DNA of 64,000 bases from Oligoflexia bacterium. GTDB taxonomy: Bacteria; Bdellovibrionota; UBA1018. The notes beneath the pieces are model-generated. The model was given only the letters and a program-made list of their open reading frames with translations, did no database searches and was not told where the DNA came from. A program made the position numbers and the translations under genes. Location of the stretch: NCBI GenBank assembly GCA_031292385.1, contig JARLHE010000061.1, positions 1-64,000 on the forward strand, written 5' to 3'. Shown piece by piece: positions 36,988 through 45,909 of this stretch; positions within the stretch are counted from its first letter, which is position 1; each line of letters starts with the position of its first letter.

Positions 36988-38721
36988 GTGACTCAAGTCG
37001 AAAAAATTCCGAATTACCTAAACCCCTACATCGTCGCGCAAGACGCGACCCAGTACACGCCGATCGACCACGCGAGCTGGCGTTACATCATGACGATTTC
37101 GCGTGAATTTTTCGCCAAGCACGCGCATCCGCTATACCTCAAGGGCCTCAAGGAAACCGGCATTTCGACCGAGCGCATCCCACTGATCAGCGAAATGGAC
37201 GAAAAGCTTCGCCGGTTCGGCTGGCAAGCCGTCGCGGTCAGCGGCTTCATCCCGCCCGCGGTGTTCATGGAATTCCTGTCGCGCGGAATTTTGCCGATCG
37301 CCTGCGACATGCGAAAGCTTGAAAACATCGCGTATACTCCCGCCCCCGATATCGTGCACGAGGCGGCGGGCCACGCTCCGATCATCGCCGATCCCGAATA
37401 CGCGAAATACCTACGCCATTACGGGGAGCTCGCCGAAAAAGCCATTTTTTCGAAACAAGACATGGACGTTTATGAAGCAGTCCGCGCTCTTTCGGAAATC
37501 AAGGAAGACCCGCGCTCGACTCCCGAAGAGATCAAAGCCGCCGAAATGCTCCTGGACGAAGCTTCCGCGGCCGTCGATCACGTCAGCGAGGCGACCCAAT
37601 TGGGGCGCATGGGCTGGTGGACGATCGAATACGGCTTGCTCGGCGACGAAACCGATCCGAAGATTTACGGAGCGGGTCTTCTGTCTTCGGTCGGAGAAAG
37701 CTATAACTGCCTCAAACCGCACGTGAAGAAGATTCCGCTCACCGTCGATTGCGTCGATGTCACTTACGACATCACCCGCCCGCAACCGCAGCTTTTCATC
37801 GCGCGCGATTTCAAAGCACTGGTGCAAGCGCTCGACGACCTCGCGGAACGCCTTGCCTTTCGACAGGGCGGCGTGGAAAGCCTCAAAAAGGCCAAAAAGG
37901 CGGCCGCGCTTACGACAACCGTGCTTGAATCGGGCATACAGATCAGCGGCGTTCTCGAACGCTTCGAGTGCGATGCCGCGGGCGAGCTTTCTTTCCTGAA
38001 ATATTCGGGCCCGGTGCAGCTTTGCCACGAAAACAAAGAAATTCCCGGGCAAGGCCCCGAGCATCACCCGCAAGGATTCAGCTCACCGGTCGGAAAAATC
38101 CGGGGCTTGGGAAAAACCGCGGCCGAGCTCACCGACACCGACTTGAAAAATCTGGGCAACCCGGCGCGTATTCAATTCGAATCCGGAATCAAACTCGAAG
38201 GAACGCTCACCGGCAGCACGAAAAAAGACGGAAAAATTATTCTCCTGAGCTTTAAAGATTGCGCCGTGCGCGCCGCGAACGGCGATCTGCTTTTTGATCC
38301 GTCATGGGGCGCGTTCGATCTCGCCTGCGGATCGCGCGCGATTTCGGTCCACGGCTGGGCCGCCGATCGCGCCCGTTATCTCGAAGCCACGGGCGGATTC
38401 AATCAAGCGCCAGGCCGCCAAAAAACCAATCTGACAAACGACAATCGCCCGCTCAACCAGCTATACGCACGCGTCCGTGCCACTCGTGAAGCAGGAAAGC
38501 CGGACGCAAAAGCCATCGGGGAGCTCGCGACGATTCACTCCGAGCTCGAAGCCCGCCATCCTTCGGACTGGCTTCTTCGCTACGAGCTGCTGGAGCTCGA
38601 TCACATCCACAAACTCAAGAGTCCCTGGAAAGACTCCATCAAACACCGGCTCGATGAGATGGCGGCGGTTTCCCAGGAAAACCGCGAGCTCATTCATCGC
38701 GGACTGGAGCTCATTCAATGA
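36988..38721 (+). CDS. Aromatic amino acid hydroxylase, long form (phenylalanine 4-monooxygenase-like)
   Basis: A non-heme iron, pterin-dependent hydroxylase. The iron ligands are H124 and H129 (VHEAAGH) and E214 (WWTIEYGL), with surrounding PDIVHEAAGHAPIIADPEYA. The catalytic domain fills about the first 300 residues. A further about 270-residue C-terminal part, with a helical end (LLRYELLELDHIHKL), is not found in the usual 260-300 aa bacterial enzyme. The start is GTG 36988. Conversion of Phe to Tyr is the expected reaction. Its stop overlaps the next start (ATGA). Confidence 0.88.
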   Translation: MTQVEKIPNYLNPYIVAQDATQYTPIDHASWRYIMTISREFFAKHAHPLYLKGLKETGISTERIPLISEMDEKLRRFGWQAVAVSGFIPPAVFMEFLSRGILPIACDMRKLENIAYTPAPDIVHEAAGHAPIIADPEYAKYLRHYGELAEKAIFSKQDMDVYEAVRALSEIKEDPRSTPEEIKAAEMLLDEASAAVDHVSEATQLGRMGWWTIEYGLLGDETDPKIYGAGLLSSVGESYNCLKPHVKKIPLTVDCVDVTYDITRPQPQLFIARDFKALVQALDDLAERLAFRQGGVESLKKAKKAAALTTTVLESGIQISGVLERFECDAAGELSFLKYSGPVQLCHENKEIPGQGPEHHPQGFSSPVGKIRGLGKTAAELTDTDLKNLGNPARIQFESGIKLEGTLTGSTKKDGKIILLSFKDCAVRAANGDLLFDPSWGAFDLACGSRAISVHGWAADRARYLEATGGFNQAPGRQKTNLTNDNRPLNQLYARVRATREAGKPDAKAIGELATIHSELEARHPSDWLLRYELLELDHIHKLKSPWKDSIKHRLDEMAAVSQENRELIHRGLELIQ

Positions 38722-39104
38722 CGCCATCTACCTGGGTTGGAATTGGAGCCGCATCCGCCTTCATCGCCGTTGCTTGCGGAGCCTTCGGCGCTCACGGGCT
38801 GGAAAAAATACTGGAACCCCGGATGCTGGAAATCTGGAAGACCGGCGCCCAATACCAGATGTACCATGCGCTCGCATTGATCGGCTTCGGGCTTTGGGCA
38901 GGTATGCATGCAAAAGGGGCGGCCTCCAACTATCTGAACAATTACCCAGGCTGGGCCTTCCTGTTCGGCACGATTCTCTTTTCCGGGAGTTTGTACGCGC
39001 TGGCACTGACGGGCATTCGGATACTCGGAGCAGTTACCCCGTTCGGCGGCCTTGCCTTTTTGCTGGGCTGGATTCTGTTTGCGTTTAACGCTCTTCGGGC
39101 GTAA
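38718..39104 (+). CDS. DUF423 (YgdD-like) inner-membrane protein
   Basis: A 128-aa protein with four hydrophobic segments. It has the DUF423 pattern IGAASAFIAVACGAFGAHGL, then YHALALIGFGLW and GTILFSGSLYALALTGIRIL, ending in TPFGGLAFLLGWILFAF. The molecular role is unknown. The ATGA overlap with the hydroxylase gene indicates coupling. Confidence 0.9.
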   Translation: MTPSTWVGIGAASAFIAVACGAFGAHGLEKILEPRMLEIWKTGAQYQMYHALALIGFGLWAGMHAKGAASNYLNNYPGWAFLFGTILFSGSLYALALTGIRILGAVTPFGGLAFLLGWILFAFNALRA

Positions 39105-39114
39105 CCCATCGAAA

Positions 39115-39747
39115 ATGACCGAAGCACAAAGCCAAACGCCTGTTGAAATCGTGGCCAACATCTCGCGCGTCGTCACCGCCGTCGTCGACCGCATTACCGG
39201 CGATCGGGCGGAGTTTCCTTTGCTCGTCGCCGCCGCGTGCGTGCAAGGGCTTAAGAATTTCGGCATCGAGTCCCGGGTCATGTACGGGCAGGCGGCCTGG
39301 ATCGAGATCATGAGCGATCATTCCGTGCGCTGGGCGGGATGCTGGAACGGCAACATCCATTTCTGGGTGGCGACCCAGTTCGGCGAAGTCGTCGACCTGA
39401 ACACCAGCGTCGCCTACCGTACCCGCGCCCATACACAACCCAACTTAAAAGCGATCTATTCGCCGCCGATGCTCTGGTCGATCGAAGTGCCCAGGTTTTA
39501 CCGCTACGAAGCCGAAGGAGTCGCCGAACTGGAACTGACCGAAGACAAAGACCGCGCCCGCTTTGAGACGGTTCTTCGCGAAATCAACGAAAAGTGCTCC
39601 CCCGCGCAGGTCGCGGCATGCGAGCAAGCCTTTCCGAACGAGCCTGTTCTCTGCCATGGGCGAAAGCTGCTCGACGATTCCCACGACACCTTCAAGCATT
39701 TCGACCGGGCGCTCGCGGTCCATGGCATCTCTCCCTCTCCGTTTTAA
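39115..39747 (+). CDS. Transglutaminase/arylamine-acetyltransferase-fold protein
   Basis: A 210-aa protein of no family I can name. A Cys (AAACVQGLKNFG), a His (GNIHFWVATQFG) and an Asp (VVDLNTSVAY) appear in the order and spacing expected of a papain-like/transglutaminase triad. The fold call is therefore an inference from motif order. ATG 39115 is preferred; it lies 11 bp after the DUF423 gene. No signal peptide is visible. Confidence 0.6.
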   Translation: MTEAQSQTPVEIVANISRVVTAVVDRITGDRAEFPLLVAAACVQGLKNFGIESRVMYGQAAWIEIMSDHSVRWAGCWNGNIHFWVATQFGEVVDLNTSVAYRTRAHTQPNLKAIYSPPMLWSIEVPRFYRYEAEGVAELELTEDKDRARFETVLREINEKCSPAQVAACEQAFPNEPVLCHGRKLLDDSHDTFKHFDRALAVHGISPSPF

Positions 39748-39833
39748 AAATTCATTAACTTCAACAAGTTAAAACCAAACTAGCCTTACATTGCGCATCG
39801 TGTCATCATTAGGTAAGCAACTCAGTAACCCGA

Positions 39834-40346
39834 ATGAGACTACGAATGCCGTCGTCGCCATTATTCAAGATCAGACTGCAGGGCTATGTGCTCGCATGGA
39901 TCGCGCTTTCTCTTTTCTCTTCCGGCAGCGCGCTGGGGGCGCTGGGAGAACGTGAAGACTCGATCGAAGTCGATCGGAAATCCTTGAGCGGCTCGCATCA
40001 CACCCAAGCGGTCTATTCCGGTTTCTCGGTTCATGAAATCGCCAACGACGGCGTTACGATCCGCGAGTACGTATCGCAAAACGGCGTGATTTTCGGCATC
40101 GCCTGGAAAGGGGTCATCCACCCCGATCTGAGCACCCTTCTGGGCTCTTACTCTTCCGAGTACCAAACGGTTTCAAAAAATTCGCAATACGCGCGCGCTA
40201 GAAGCGCCCTTGGCAGAAGAAACTATTCCGAAACAAAAAGCGCGAACGTCGTCGTCGAAAAATCCGGACATATGCGGGCGCTTCAGGGGAAGGCCTATCT
40301 CCCCTCATTGATACCCGAAGGGATGACGCCAAGTGATATCCAATAA
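39834..40346 (+). CDS. DUF2844-family exported protein
   Basis: A 170-aa protein with a signal peptide (LAWIALSLFSSGSALGALG). The DUF2844 core is an E-R-E-D-S-I-x-x-D-like start followed by YSGFSVHEIANDGVTIREYV and NGVIFGIAWKG. In other proteobacteria DUF2844 genes sit beside DUF3443 genes, as here. The function is unknown. Its 3' end overlaps the next gene. Confidence 0.75.
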   Translation: MRLRMPSSPLFKIRLQGYVLAWIALSLFSSGSALGALGEREDSIEVDRKSLSGSHHTQAVYSGFSVHEIANDGVTIREYVSQNGVIFGIAWKGVIHPDLSTLLGSYSSEYQTVSKNSQYARARSALGRRNYSETKSANVVVEKSGHMRALQGKAYLPSLIPEGMTPSDIQ

Positions 40347-41646
40347 GCGCGCTATCACAGCCCTTCTGATTTTCGCGGCGAGCGCCCTCAGCGGCTGCCA
40401 GCAAAGCGCGGCTATTTATCCGGCGAATTCGTCCAGCTCCGGCAGTTGGACCTCGACCACCTCGTCAACCTCATCCGGCGGCACCACCAGCACCCCCGTC
40501 GGCGGGAACATCATGACGATCACCGTGAACGGCTCGCTTTGCGGAGCCAATCAGTACGCCAACGAGCCTTGCGTATCGGTCACGCTTTGCGCCGCGGGGA
40601 ATCCGAATAACTGCCAGACCATCGATAATATTTTGCTCGACACCGGAAGTTACGGACTGCGTATTTTTCAGTCGCAGATCACGGTGCCGCTCACGCCGAT
40701 CACGAACTCTTCCGGGGCCAGCCTCGCCGAATGCGTGCAGTTCGGCGACGGAAGCACCGAATGGGGACCCGTTCAATATGCCGACGTGAAGCTCGGCAAT
40801 GAACCGGCCATCGAAGTGCCGGTCCTCACAATCGACTCAACGTATGCAACCCCGCCCGCGATTTGCAGTTCGTCGCAGAGCACGCCCGACACCTCGCCCA
40901 GCGAAGCGGGCTTCAACGGGATTCTCGGAGTCGGCCTGCTCGCTCAAGACTGCGGCACCTATTGCGCACAAACCGCGAGCAACGGAATGTATTACGCCTG
41001 CTCGGGAACGACTTGCTCGCAAACCACGATCCCGCTCGCTCAACAGGTCACCAACCCCGTATCTAAGCTGCCGACCGATAACAACGGCGTGATCGTGGAG
41101 CTTCCGGGAGGAATATCCCTCGGCGGCACAAGTTCCGTGACGGGAACCCTCATTTTTGGGATCGGCACGCAAACCAATAATATCCCGAGCGGGGTTACCG
41201 CGTTCGAGGCCAACTCAAGCGCCGAGTTCACCTCGGTGTTCAGCGCCTATAGCTCGGCCGCCATTCCGAGCTTTATCGACAGCGGATCCAGCATCCTTTT
41301 CATGCCGCCGGCCTCGTCCTTGCCCGCATGCAATACCGCCGCGGGCGGCTCGCACACCGGATCCGGCTACTCTTCCCTTTACTGCCCCTCTTCGAACATC
41401 GCCTTATCGAGCACGAATTACAGCGCCACCGGCTCGGTCAACGGAAACGTGTCCTTCGATGCGGGCAACGCTTACAACCTTTTCAATTCCGGCAACTCCG
41501 TTTTCATCAATATGGTCGGAAACGGCGGAAGCGGCTCGAGTGCGATAGTGGACTGGGGCTTGCCCTTCTTTTTCGGGCGCAACGTCTATGTGGGGATCGA
41601 AAACACCCAATCGGCGCTCGGCACCGGACCGTACTGGGCATATTAG
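40333..41646 (+). CDS. DUF3443-family lipoprotein with aspartic-protease-like motifs
   Basis: A 437-aa predicted lipoprotein (signal with lipobox A-L-S-G-C) followed by a Ser/Thr-rich linker (about 28-60). The body contains two motifs typical of two-lobed aspartic proteases: ILLDTGSYGLRIF (about 100) and FIDSGSSILFM (about 312). It is Cys-rich between them. DUF3443 has no assigned function I know of; a pepsin-like fold is inferred from the paired D-T/S-G-S motifs. GTG 40333 overlaps the DUF2844 gene. Repeat copy B starts 3 nt after its stop. Confidence 0.7.
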   Translation: MISNKRAITALLIFAASALSGCQQSAAIYPANSSSSGSWTSTTSSTSSGGTTSTPVGGNIMTITVNGSLCGANQYANEPCVSVTLCAAGNPNNCQTIDNILLDTGSYGLRIFQSQITVPLTPITNSSGASLAECVQFGDGSTEWGPVQYADVKLGNEPAIEVPVLTIDSTYATPPAICSSSQSTPDTSPSEAGFNGILGVGLLAQDCGTYCAQTASNGMYYACSGTTCSQTTIPLAQQVTNPVSKLPTDNNGVIVELPGGISLGGTSSVTGTLIFGIGTQTNNIPSGVTAFEANSSAEFTSVFSAYSSAAIPSFIDSGSSILFMPPASSLPACNTAAGGSHTGSGYSSLYCPSSNIALSSTNYSATGSVNGNVSFDAGNAYNLFNSGNSVFINMVGNGGSGSSAIVDWGLPFFFGRNVYVGIENTQSALGTGPYWAY

Positions 41647-41648
41647 GC

Positions 41649-41764
41649 GCCTGTCGAAAAAAAGGTGTCGGGGGCCGGGCCATTCACGGCCCTTCTTGCG
41701 CCTTCGCTTCCGCTCAGGCTTCGGCATCCTGCCGCAAGAACCCCCTCACTTTTTTTCGACAGGC
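41649..41764 (+). repeat. 3'-end inverted-repeat element, copy B
   Basis: A 116-bp element with perfect 16-bp arms GCCTGTCGAAAAAAAG and CTTTTTTTCGACAGGC, directly after the DUF3443 stop. The inner part GGTGTCGGGGGCCGG is shared with the other copies; the inner hairpin is GGGCC/GGCCC. Confidence 0.88.
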
Positions 41765-41896
41765 TACGCAAAAGAACTAACCGCTGATGCGGCTGTAAAA
41801 ACAGAAGCTGACCCCGTTTAGGATGCAGTAACCATCAGTGGCTCAAGCGAAAGTCTGAAACGACTTGTCACGCATGGCGCGAAAACCTGGGCTTGG

Positions 41897-41950
41897 TGCA
41901 GGAAGGGCCGTGAATGGCCCGCCCCCCGACACCCCTTTCACGGACGGCCT
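41897..41950 (-). repeat. 3'-end inverted-repeat element, copy D (half copy)
   Basis: Read on the minus strand it runs from GCCGTCCGTGAAAGG through GGTGTCGGGGG and a GGGCC/GGCCC hairpin, and lacks the far arm. It overlaps the marC stop codon. The 302-bp gap between the DUF3443 and marC genes otherwise shows no gene or signal. Confidence 0.65.
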
Positions 41951-42587
41951 AGCCTATGAAATTCTTGATCCCGACCCGGATCATCATCACCGCGATCGAA
42001 ATCAACACCAGGGAGGCGAGCTTGGCGACGACTTTCATGTTCTTCTCGCCGATCAAGTCGAGCAAATACTTCGAATTTTTGAACGCGATCCAGACAATCA
42101 ATAAATTCAAGCCGATCGCGAAAAAGGTATTCAAATAGCCGTACGACTTCGCGGCCAGAATAATGGTCGTAATCGACGCCGGCCCCATCACCATGGGAAT
42201 TCCGAGGGGCGTGGCGCCGTGAAGCGAATTCTCATGCGAAGCGATATCGCCGTTATCGACGTAAGGAGTTTTCTGGGGTCTCGCCAATTGAAGAAGCGAG
42301 GAAACGAGAAGAACCAGCCCCCCGCCGACTCTGAAGTCGTTCTCGGTGATTCCGACGACCGAGAAAAACGCCCTGCCCGCCAAAAGAAACAGGACCCCGA
42401 CGATCGACGCCGCTATCACGGCTTCATTCGCTACTTTCATCCGGCGCACCGGAGTGGTGCCCGCGGTCATCGTGGCGAACACGGGTACCGCCATGGGTGC
42501 GTCCATGGCTATGAAAAGCGGAACAAACGAGAGTGCGAAGGCATGAAACATGTGCCCGAAGATGAACCCCGGCGGCGAGAAAGACAA
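41949..42587 (-). CDS. MarC-family integral membrane protein
   Basis: A 212-aa six-segment membrane protein. It has family features FHAFALSFVPLFIAMDAPMA near the start and GATPLGIPMVMGPASITTII in the middle, which resembles the MarC P-L-x-x-P-x-x-x-G-P-x-x-I pattern. The transport substrate is unknown. It is convergent with the DUF3443 gene. Confidence 0.88.
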   Translation of the reverse strand: MSFSPPGFIFGHMFHAFALSFVPLFIAMDAPMAVPVFATMTAGTTPVRRMKVANEAVIAASIVGVLFLLAGRAFFSVVGITENDFRVGGGLVLLVSSLLQLARPQKTPYVDNGDIASHENSLHGATPLGIPMVMGPASITTIILAAKSYGYLNTFFAIGLNLLIVWIAFKNSKYLLDLIGEKNMKVVAKLASLVLISIAVMMIRVGIKNFIG

Positions 42588-42611
42588 TTCAAGATTAGGT
42601 CGGGTCTCTGC

Positions 42612-43052
42612 TTAAGAATTGTTAAGAACGAGATTATAGGTGCCGGTGGCCATGGCGACGGGCTGCTTCATCCCCTTGCGATAAAGCAGGCTGTGCACGA
42701 CGCAGAGGCGCTTACCGTGAAACATGATTTGGGATTCGGCCGTCAGCACGTCTCCCAAATCGATCGGACGAAAGTAATTCACTTTCAACTCGACGGTGGA
42801 GCAGAAATCCTTGGGTCCCAGAGTCGGAAAAATCGCCGTCGCGCACGCGATATCGAAGAACGCGGAAATCACGCCCCCGTGGACGCGCCCCGCCGGGGAA
42901 AGATGATCGTAGCGAATCTTGAGGCTTGTCCGGGAAGTCATTTTTTGGGGATCGACCGCCAGAACTGTGAAGCCCAGCCATTTTCCGAAAGCATCGGGAT
43001 GCTGGTAATTTTCGAGAACTAATTTCTTCGCTGTCTTCTTCTTCGGCTTCAT
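42612..43052 (-). CDS. PaaI-type hotdog thioesterase
   Basis: A 146-aa acyl-CoA thioesterase-like protein with the hotdog pattern RYDHLSPAGRVHGGVISAFF, where HGG precedes the central helix. KVNYFRPIDLGDVLTAESQI and a final strand YRKGMKQPVAMATGTYNLVL follow. ATG 43052 overlaps the ampG stop (ATGA), so the two are coupled. The substrate is unknown. Confidence 0.85.
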   Translation of the reverse strand: MKPKKKTAKKLVLENYQHPDAFGKWLGFTVLAVDPQKMTSRTSLKIRYDHLSPAGRVHGGVISAFFDIACATAIFPTLGPKDFCSTVELKVNYFRPIDLGDVLTAESQIMFHGKRLCVVHSLLYRKGMKQPVAMATGTYNLVLNNS

Positions 43053-44272
43053 CGCTTCACCTCCATCCAACGGTTATATCGAGTGAGCAGCAAGAGCCCC
43101 GGAACCATCGCGAAAACGGACACGAGATAATAGGACTCCCAACCAAGGGCTTTCGCCAGCGCGCCCATCGGCGCGGCCGCCACCACGCGGTTGAGCGCCA
43201 TGAAGCTGGTGAGGAGCGCAAACTGCGTCGCCGTGAATCTTTTATCACAAATGCTCATCAAAAACGCGGTGAAGGCCGCGGTGCCCATGCCGGTGCAGAT
43301 ATTCTCGACCGTAATCGCCGCGACCATCATCGGATAGCTATGGCCGATATGAGCCAGTGCCATGAAAGTGAGGCCGGAGATCCCCTGGGCGAGCCCGAAA
43401 ATCCAGAGCGAACGGCGCAGCCCCAGCCGCACCATCGCAAGCCCTCCGATGAATGTTCCAAGCAGCGTCGCGACCAGGCCGAACCCTTTCGTCACGGCGC
43501 CGATGTCGGTTTTCGTGAATCCGAGCTGCAGCATGAAAGGGGTCATCAAAGCCGCCGCGATGACGGCGTCGAGTTTATAGGCGAAAATGAACGCCAAAAT
43601 CTCGTAGGCCCCCCGCCGCTTGAAAAACTGAACGAACGGCAAGACCACCGCATCCGTCAAGGAGCGGGGCGCCTGCGCGGGAACCGCCGGTTCGGGCGCG
43701 AAAAAACAAGTCGCGACACCGACCAGCATCGATGTGGCGATCAAAGCGTAAACCGAATGCCAACTCATATGGTCCGAGAGAATCAAAGTGAGCGAACCCG
43801 ACACCAGCATCGCCACGCGGTAGCCGAGGATGTAAACCGACGCGCCTAAACCGCGCTCCTCCTCCTCAAGCACATCCGTTCGATAGGCATCGATCACGAT
43901 GTCCTGACTGGCGCTGAAAAAAGCGACCATCAATGCCAGAAAGGCAGTGAAGCGCGGAGAAATCTGCGGGCTCGAATACCCCAGGGCTAAAATCGAAACG
44001 ATCAGCGAAAGCTGGGTCATCAAAATCCAGCCGCGACGACGGCCGAGAAGCGGCGGCACGAAGCGATCCATCAAAGGCGACCAAAGAAATTTAAACGTGT
44101 AAGGAAGCCCTACCAGCGAAAACAGCCCGATCACCGTCAGATCGACCTTTTGATCGACCATCCATGCCTGAAGCATCGACCCGGTGACCCCAAGAGGAAT
44201 ACCTGAAGAAAATCCAAGTAGAAGCACCGCGGCAACCCGCCAGAGTCTTTGTACGCGCATGTCGATGGCCAT
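43049..44272 (-). CDS. ampG: AmpG-like MFS muropeptide permease
   Basis: A 408-aa twelve-segment transporter. It has AmpG features LLGFSSGIPLGVTGSMLQAW near the N-terminus, FLWSPLMDRFVPPLLGRRRG in the first half and SASQDIVIDAYRTDVLEEEE in the loop. AmpG imports anhydromuropeptides for cell-wall recycling, which fits the murein-related genes nearby. ATG 44272 is chosen; it leaves a 38-bp gap to the divergent TldD gene. Confidence 0.88.
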   Translation of the reverse strand: MAIDMRVQRLWRVAAVLLLGFSSGIPLGVTGSMLQAWMVDQKVDLTVIGLFSLVGLPYTFKFLWSPLMDRFVPPLLGRRRGWILMTQLSLIVSILALGYSSPQISPRFTAFLALMVAFFSASQDIVIDAYRTDVLEEEERGLGASVYILGYRVAMLVSGSLTLILSDHMSWHSVYALIATSMLVGVATCFFAPEPAVPAQAPRSLTDAVVLPFVQFFKRRGAYEILAFIFAYKLDAVIAAALMTPFMLQLGFTKTDIGAVTKGFGLVATLLGTFIGGLAMVRLGLRRSLWIFGLAQGISGLTFMALAHIGHSYPMMVAAITVENICTGMGTAAFTAFLMSICDKRFTATQFALLTSFMALNRVVAAAPMGALAKALGWESYYLVSVFAMVPGLLLLTRYNRWMEVKR

Positions 44273-44310
44273 TACTAGAAAAGGTAGCACAATTCGGCTA
44301 AGACAGCTCA

Positions 44311-45903
44311 ATGGCCAATTCGACTCAAACACAAAGAGCAGCCTTATCTTCCGATCTCATCGCGCTTCGCGAAACACTCCTCGGACTCCTCCCGCAGCTG
44401 GAAGCCCAGCCCAGCTGGTACGCTTCGATTTTTTTCGAGCGCAAGCGATCCAAAACCTTTTCGGCCAATCTCAAGCAAACCAACATCGCCGATCAGGCGA
44501 GCGCGGGCGTGGTTTTTAGAATCTATGACGGCTATACCCTTTTTGAGCGCGCGACGGATGATCTGAGCGCGCAGAACCTGAATCGCACGGTGGCCGAATT
44601 CGTCCAACGGGTGAAAAACTCGCCTCACCCCGAAGGCGCGACCCTGCGCGCTTATCCCGCCCCGAGCTGGAAAGACCGGCTCTCCTCGGGCGAGCTCGAT
44701 CCGGAAATCAAAAACCAGATCCCCGCGGACGTGACCGCGCGCACCCCGGTGCATTTCGGAATCCGTTTCATGGAAGACCCGCGCAAGCTCGACGCGGGAA
44801 TCGCCCTTGAAAAGCTGAAAGCGCTTCTCGACCGCTGTCAAAAGCTCGCGCCCGAGTCGGGCCTGAAAGAGTCGGACCTCACGTACGTTGCCGCACGGCA
44901 GACGACGGCCGACGAGGAATCGATTTTCATCGATCGTGGATCCGTCCTGTCCCAAACGCTGCTGCGACAAGCCCTGACGGTGATCACGATGTCCGAATCC
45001 GACCGCACGCACCTCCGCGTGGGCGGGCTGGGCGGCCTGGAAGCGATCGAAGTGGAAGAAAATGAACTGCGCACGCTTCTCAAAGATCTGGCCGCGCTGA
45101 AATCCGCTCACAAGCTCACTCCCGGAAAATACCGCGTTCTTTTCGGTCCCGTTCTCTCGGGAGTGCTCGCGCACGAAGCCTTCGGTCACTCGCAGGAAGC
45201 CGATACCTGCGCGCGCGGCCGAAGCAAAGCCTGGGAGCTTTACGCCAGCGGCGAAAAGGTGGGCAACGAGCACGCGACGATTCTGAATAATCCCGCGATT
45301 TTTGAAACCGGGGGCAAGCCCTTCGCTGCGTGGGGCAGTTACTTCTTCGACGAAGAAGGATGGCTCGCCCAAAGCCAGGTGCTGCTCGATCACGGACGGC
45401 TCAAGGCCCCGATGACCAATCTCACATCCGCCTTGCGGCTCGGAGTCGCCCGCACCGCCAACGGCAAACGCGAAAGCTGGGCGAACGGCGTCTATACCCG
45501 CCAAACGAACACTTATTTCAGCCCGGGCAAAAAGACCCTCGCGGGCCTGATGAGCGAGCTGGGCGACGGGTTCCTGGCTCTGCATCCCGCCGGCGGCATG
45601 GAAGATCCGAAAGGAATGGGAATTCAAGTCGGCATCTCCTATCTGCAAGAAGTCAAAGGCGGCGCCCTGACGGGCCGGGTTTTCAAAGGCCCCGCGGGAG
45701 GCGATATTCAGCTCACCGGTTACACGCCCGACGTGCTGAACTCGATCGTGGACAAATCGAAAATCGAATTCGATTCTCCGGAGCCCGACAAGGCACTCCA
45801 TCCCTGGAACGATGCCGGGGGTTGCGGAAAGTACCACAAGGAATTCGTCTTCGCCGGATGCGGCGGCCCTTACATGCTGCTCGACCAAGTGATTTTAGGA
45901 TAA
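44311..45903 (+). CDS. TldD-like metallopeptidase
   Basis: A 530-aa member of the TldD/PmbA family. These proteins form heterodimeric proteases that digest unfolded peptides threaded into a closed chamber. The catalytic HExxxH zinc motif is present (H288-E289 to H293 in LAHEAFGHSQE), followed by GYTPDVLNSIVDKSK and a C-terminal GCGKYHKEFVFAGCGGPYML with a likely further metal-ligand Cys. It is longer than E. coli TldD. The partner gene follows 6 bp later. Confidence 0.9.
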   Translation: MANSTQTQRAALSSDLIALRETLLGLLPQLEAQPSWYASIFFERKRSKTFSANLKQTNIADQASAGVVFRIYDGYTLFERATDDLSAQNLNRTVAEFVQRVKNSPHPEGATLRAYPAPSWKDRLSSGELDPEIKNQIPADVTARTPVHFGIRFMEDPRKLDAGIALEKLKALLDRCQKLAPESGLKESDLTYVAARQTTADEESIFIDRGSVLSQTLLRQALTVITMSESDRTHLRVGGLGGLEAIEVEENELRTLLKDLAALKSAHKLTPGKYRVLFGPVLSGVLAHEAFGHSQEADTCARGRSKAWELYASGEKVGNEHATILNNPAIFETGGKPFAAWGSYFFDEEGWLAQSQVLLDHGRLKAPMTNLTSALRLGVARTANGKRESWANGVYTRQTNTYFSPGKKTLAGLMSELGDGFLALHPAGGMEDPKGMGIQVGISYLQEVKGGALTGRVFKGPAGGDIQLTGYTPDVLNSIVDKSKIEFDSPEPDKALHPWNDAGGCGKYHKEFVFAGCGGPYMLLDQVILG

Positions 45904-45909
45904 CCCGCT

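Noticed and set aside
44344-45888. A 514-codon frame opposite the TldD-like gene
   Set aside because: Antisense shadow; the HExxxH gene is the real one.
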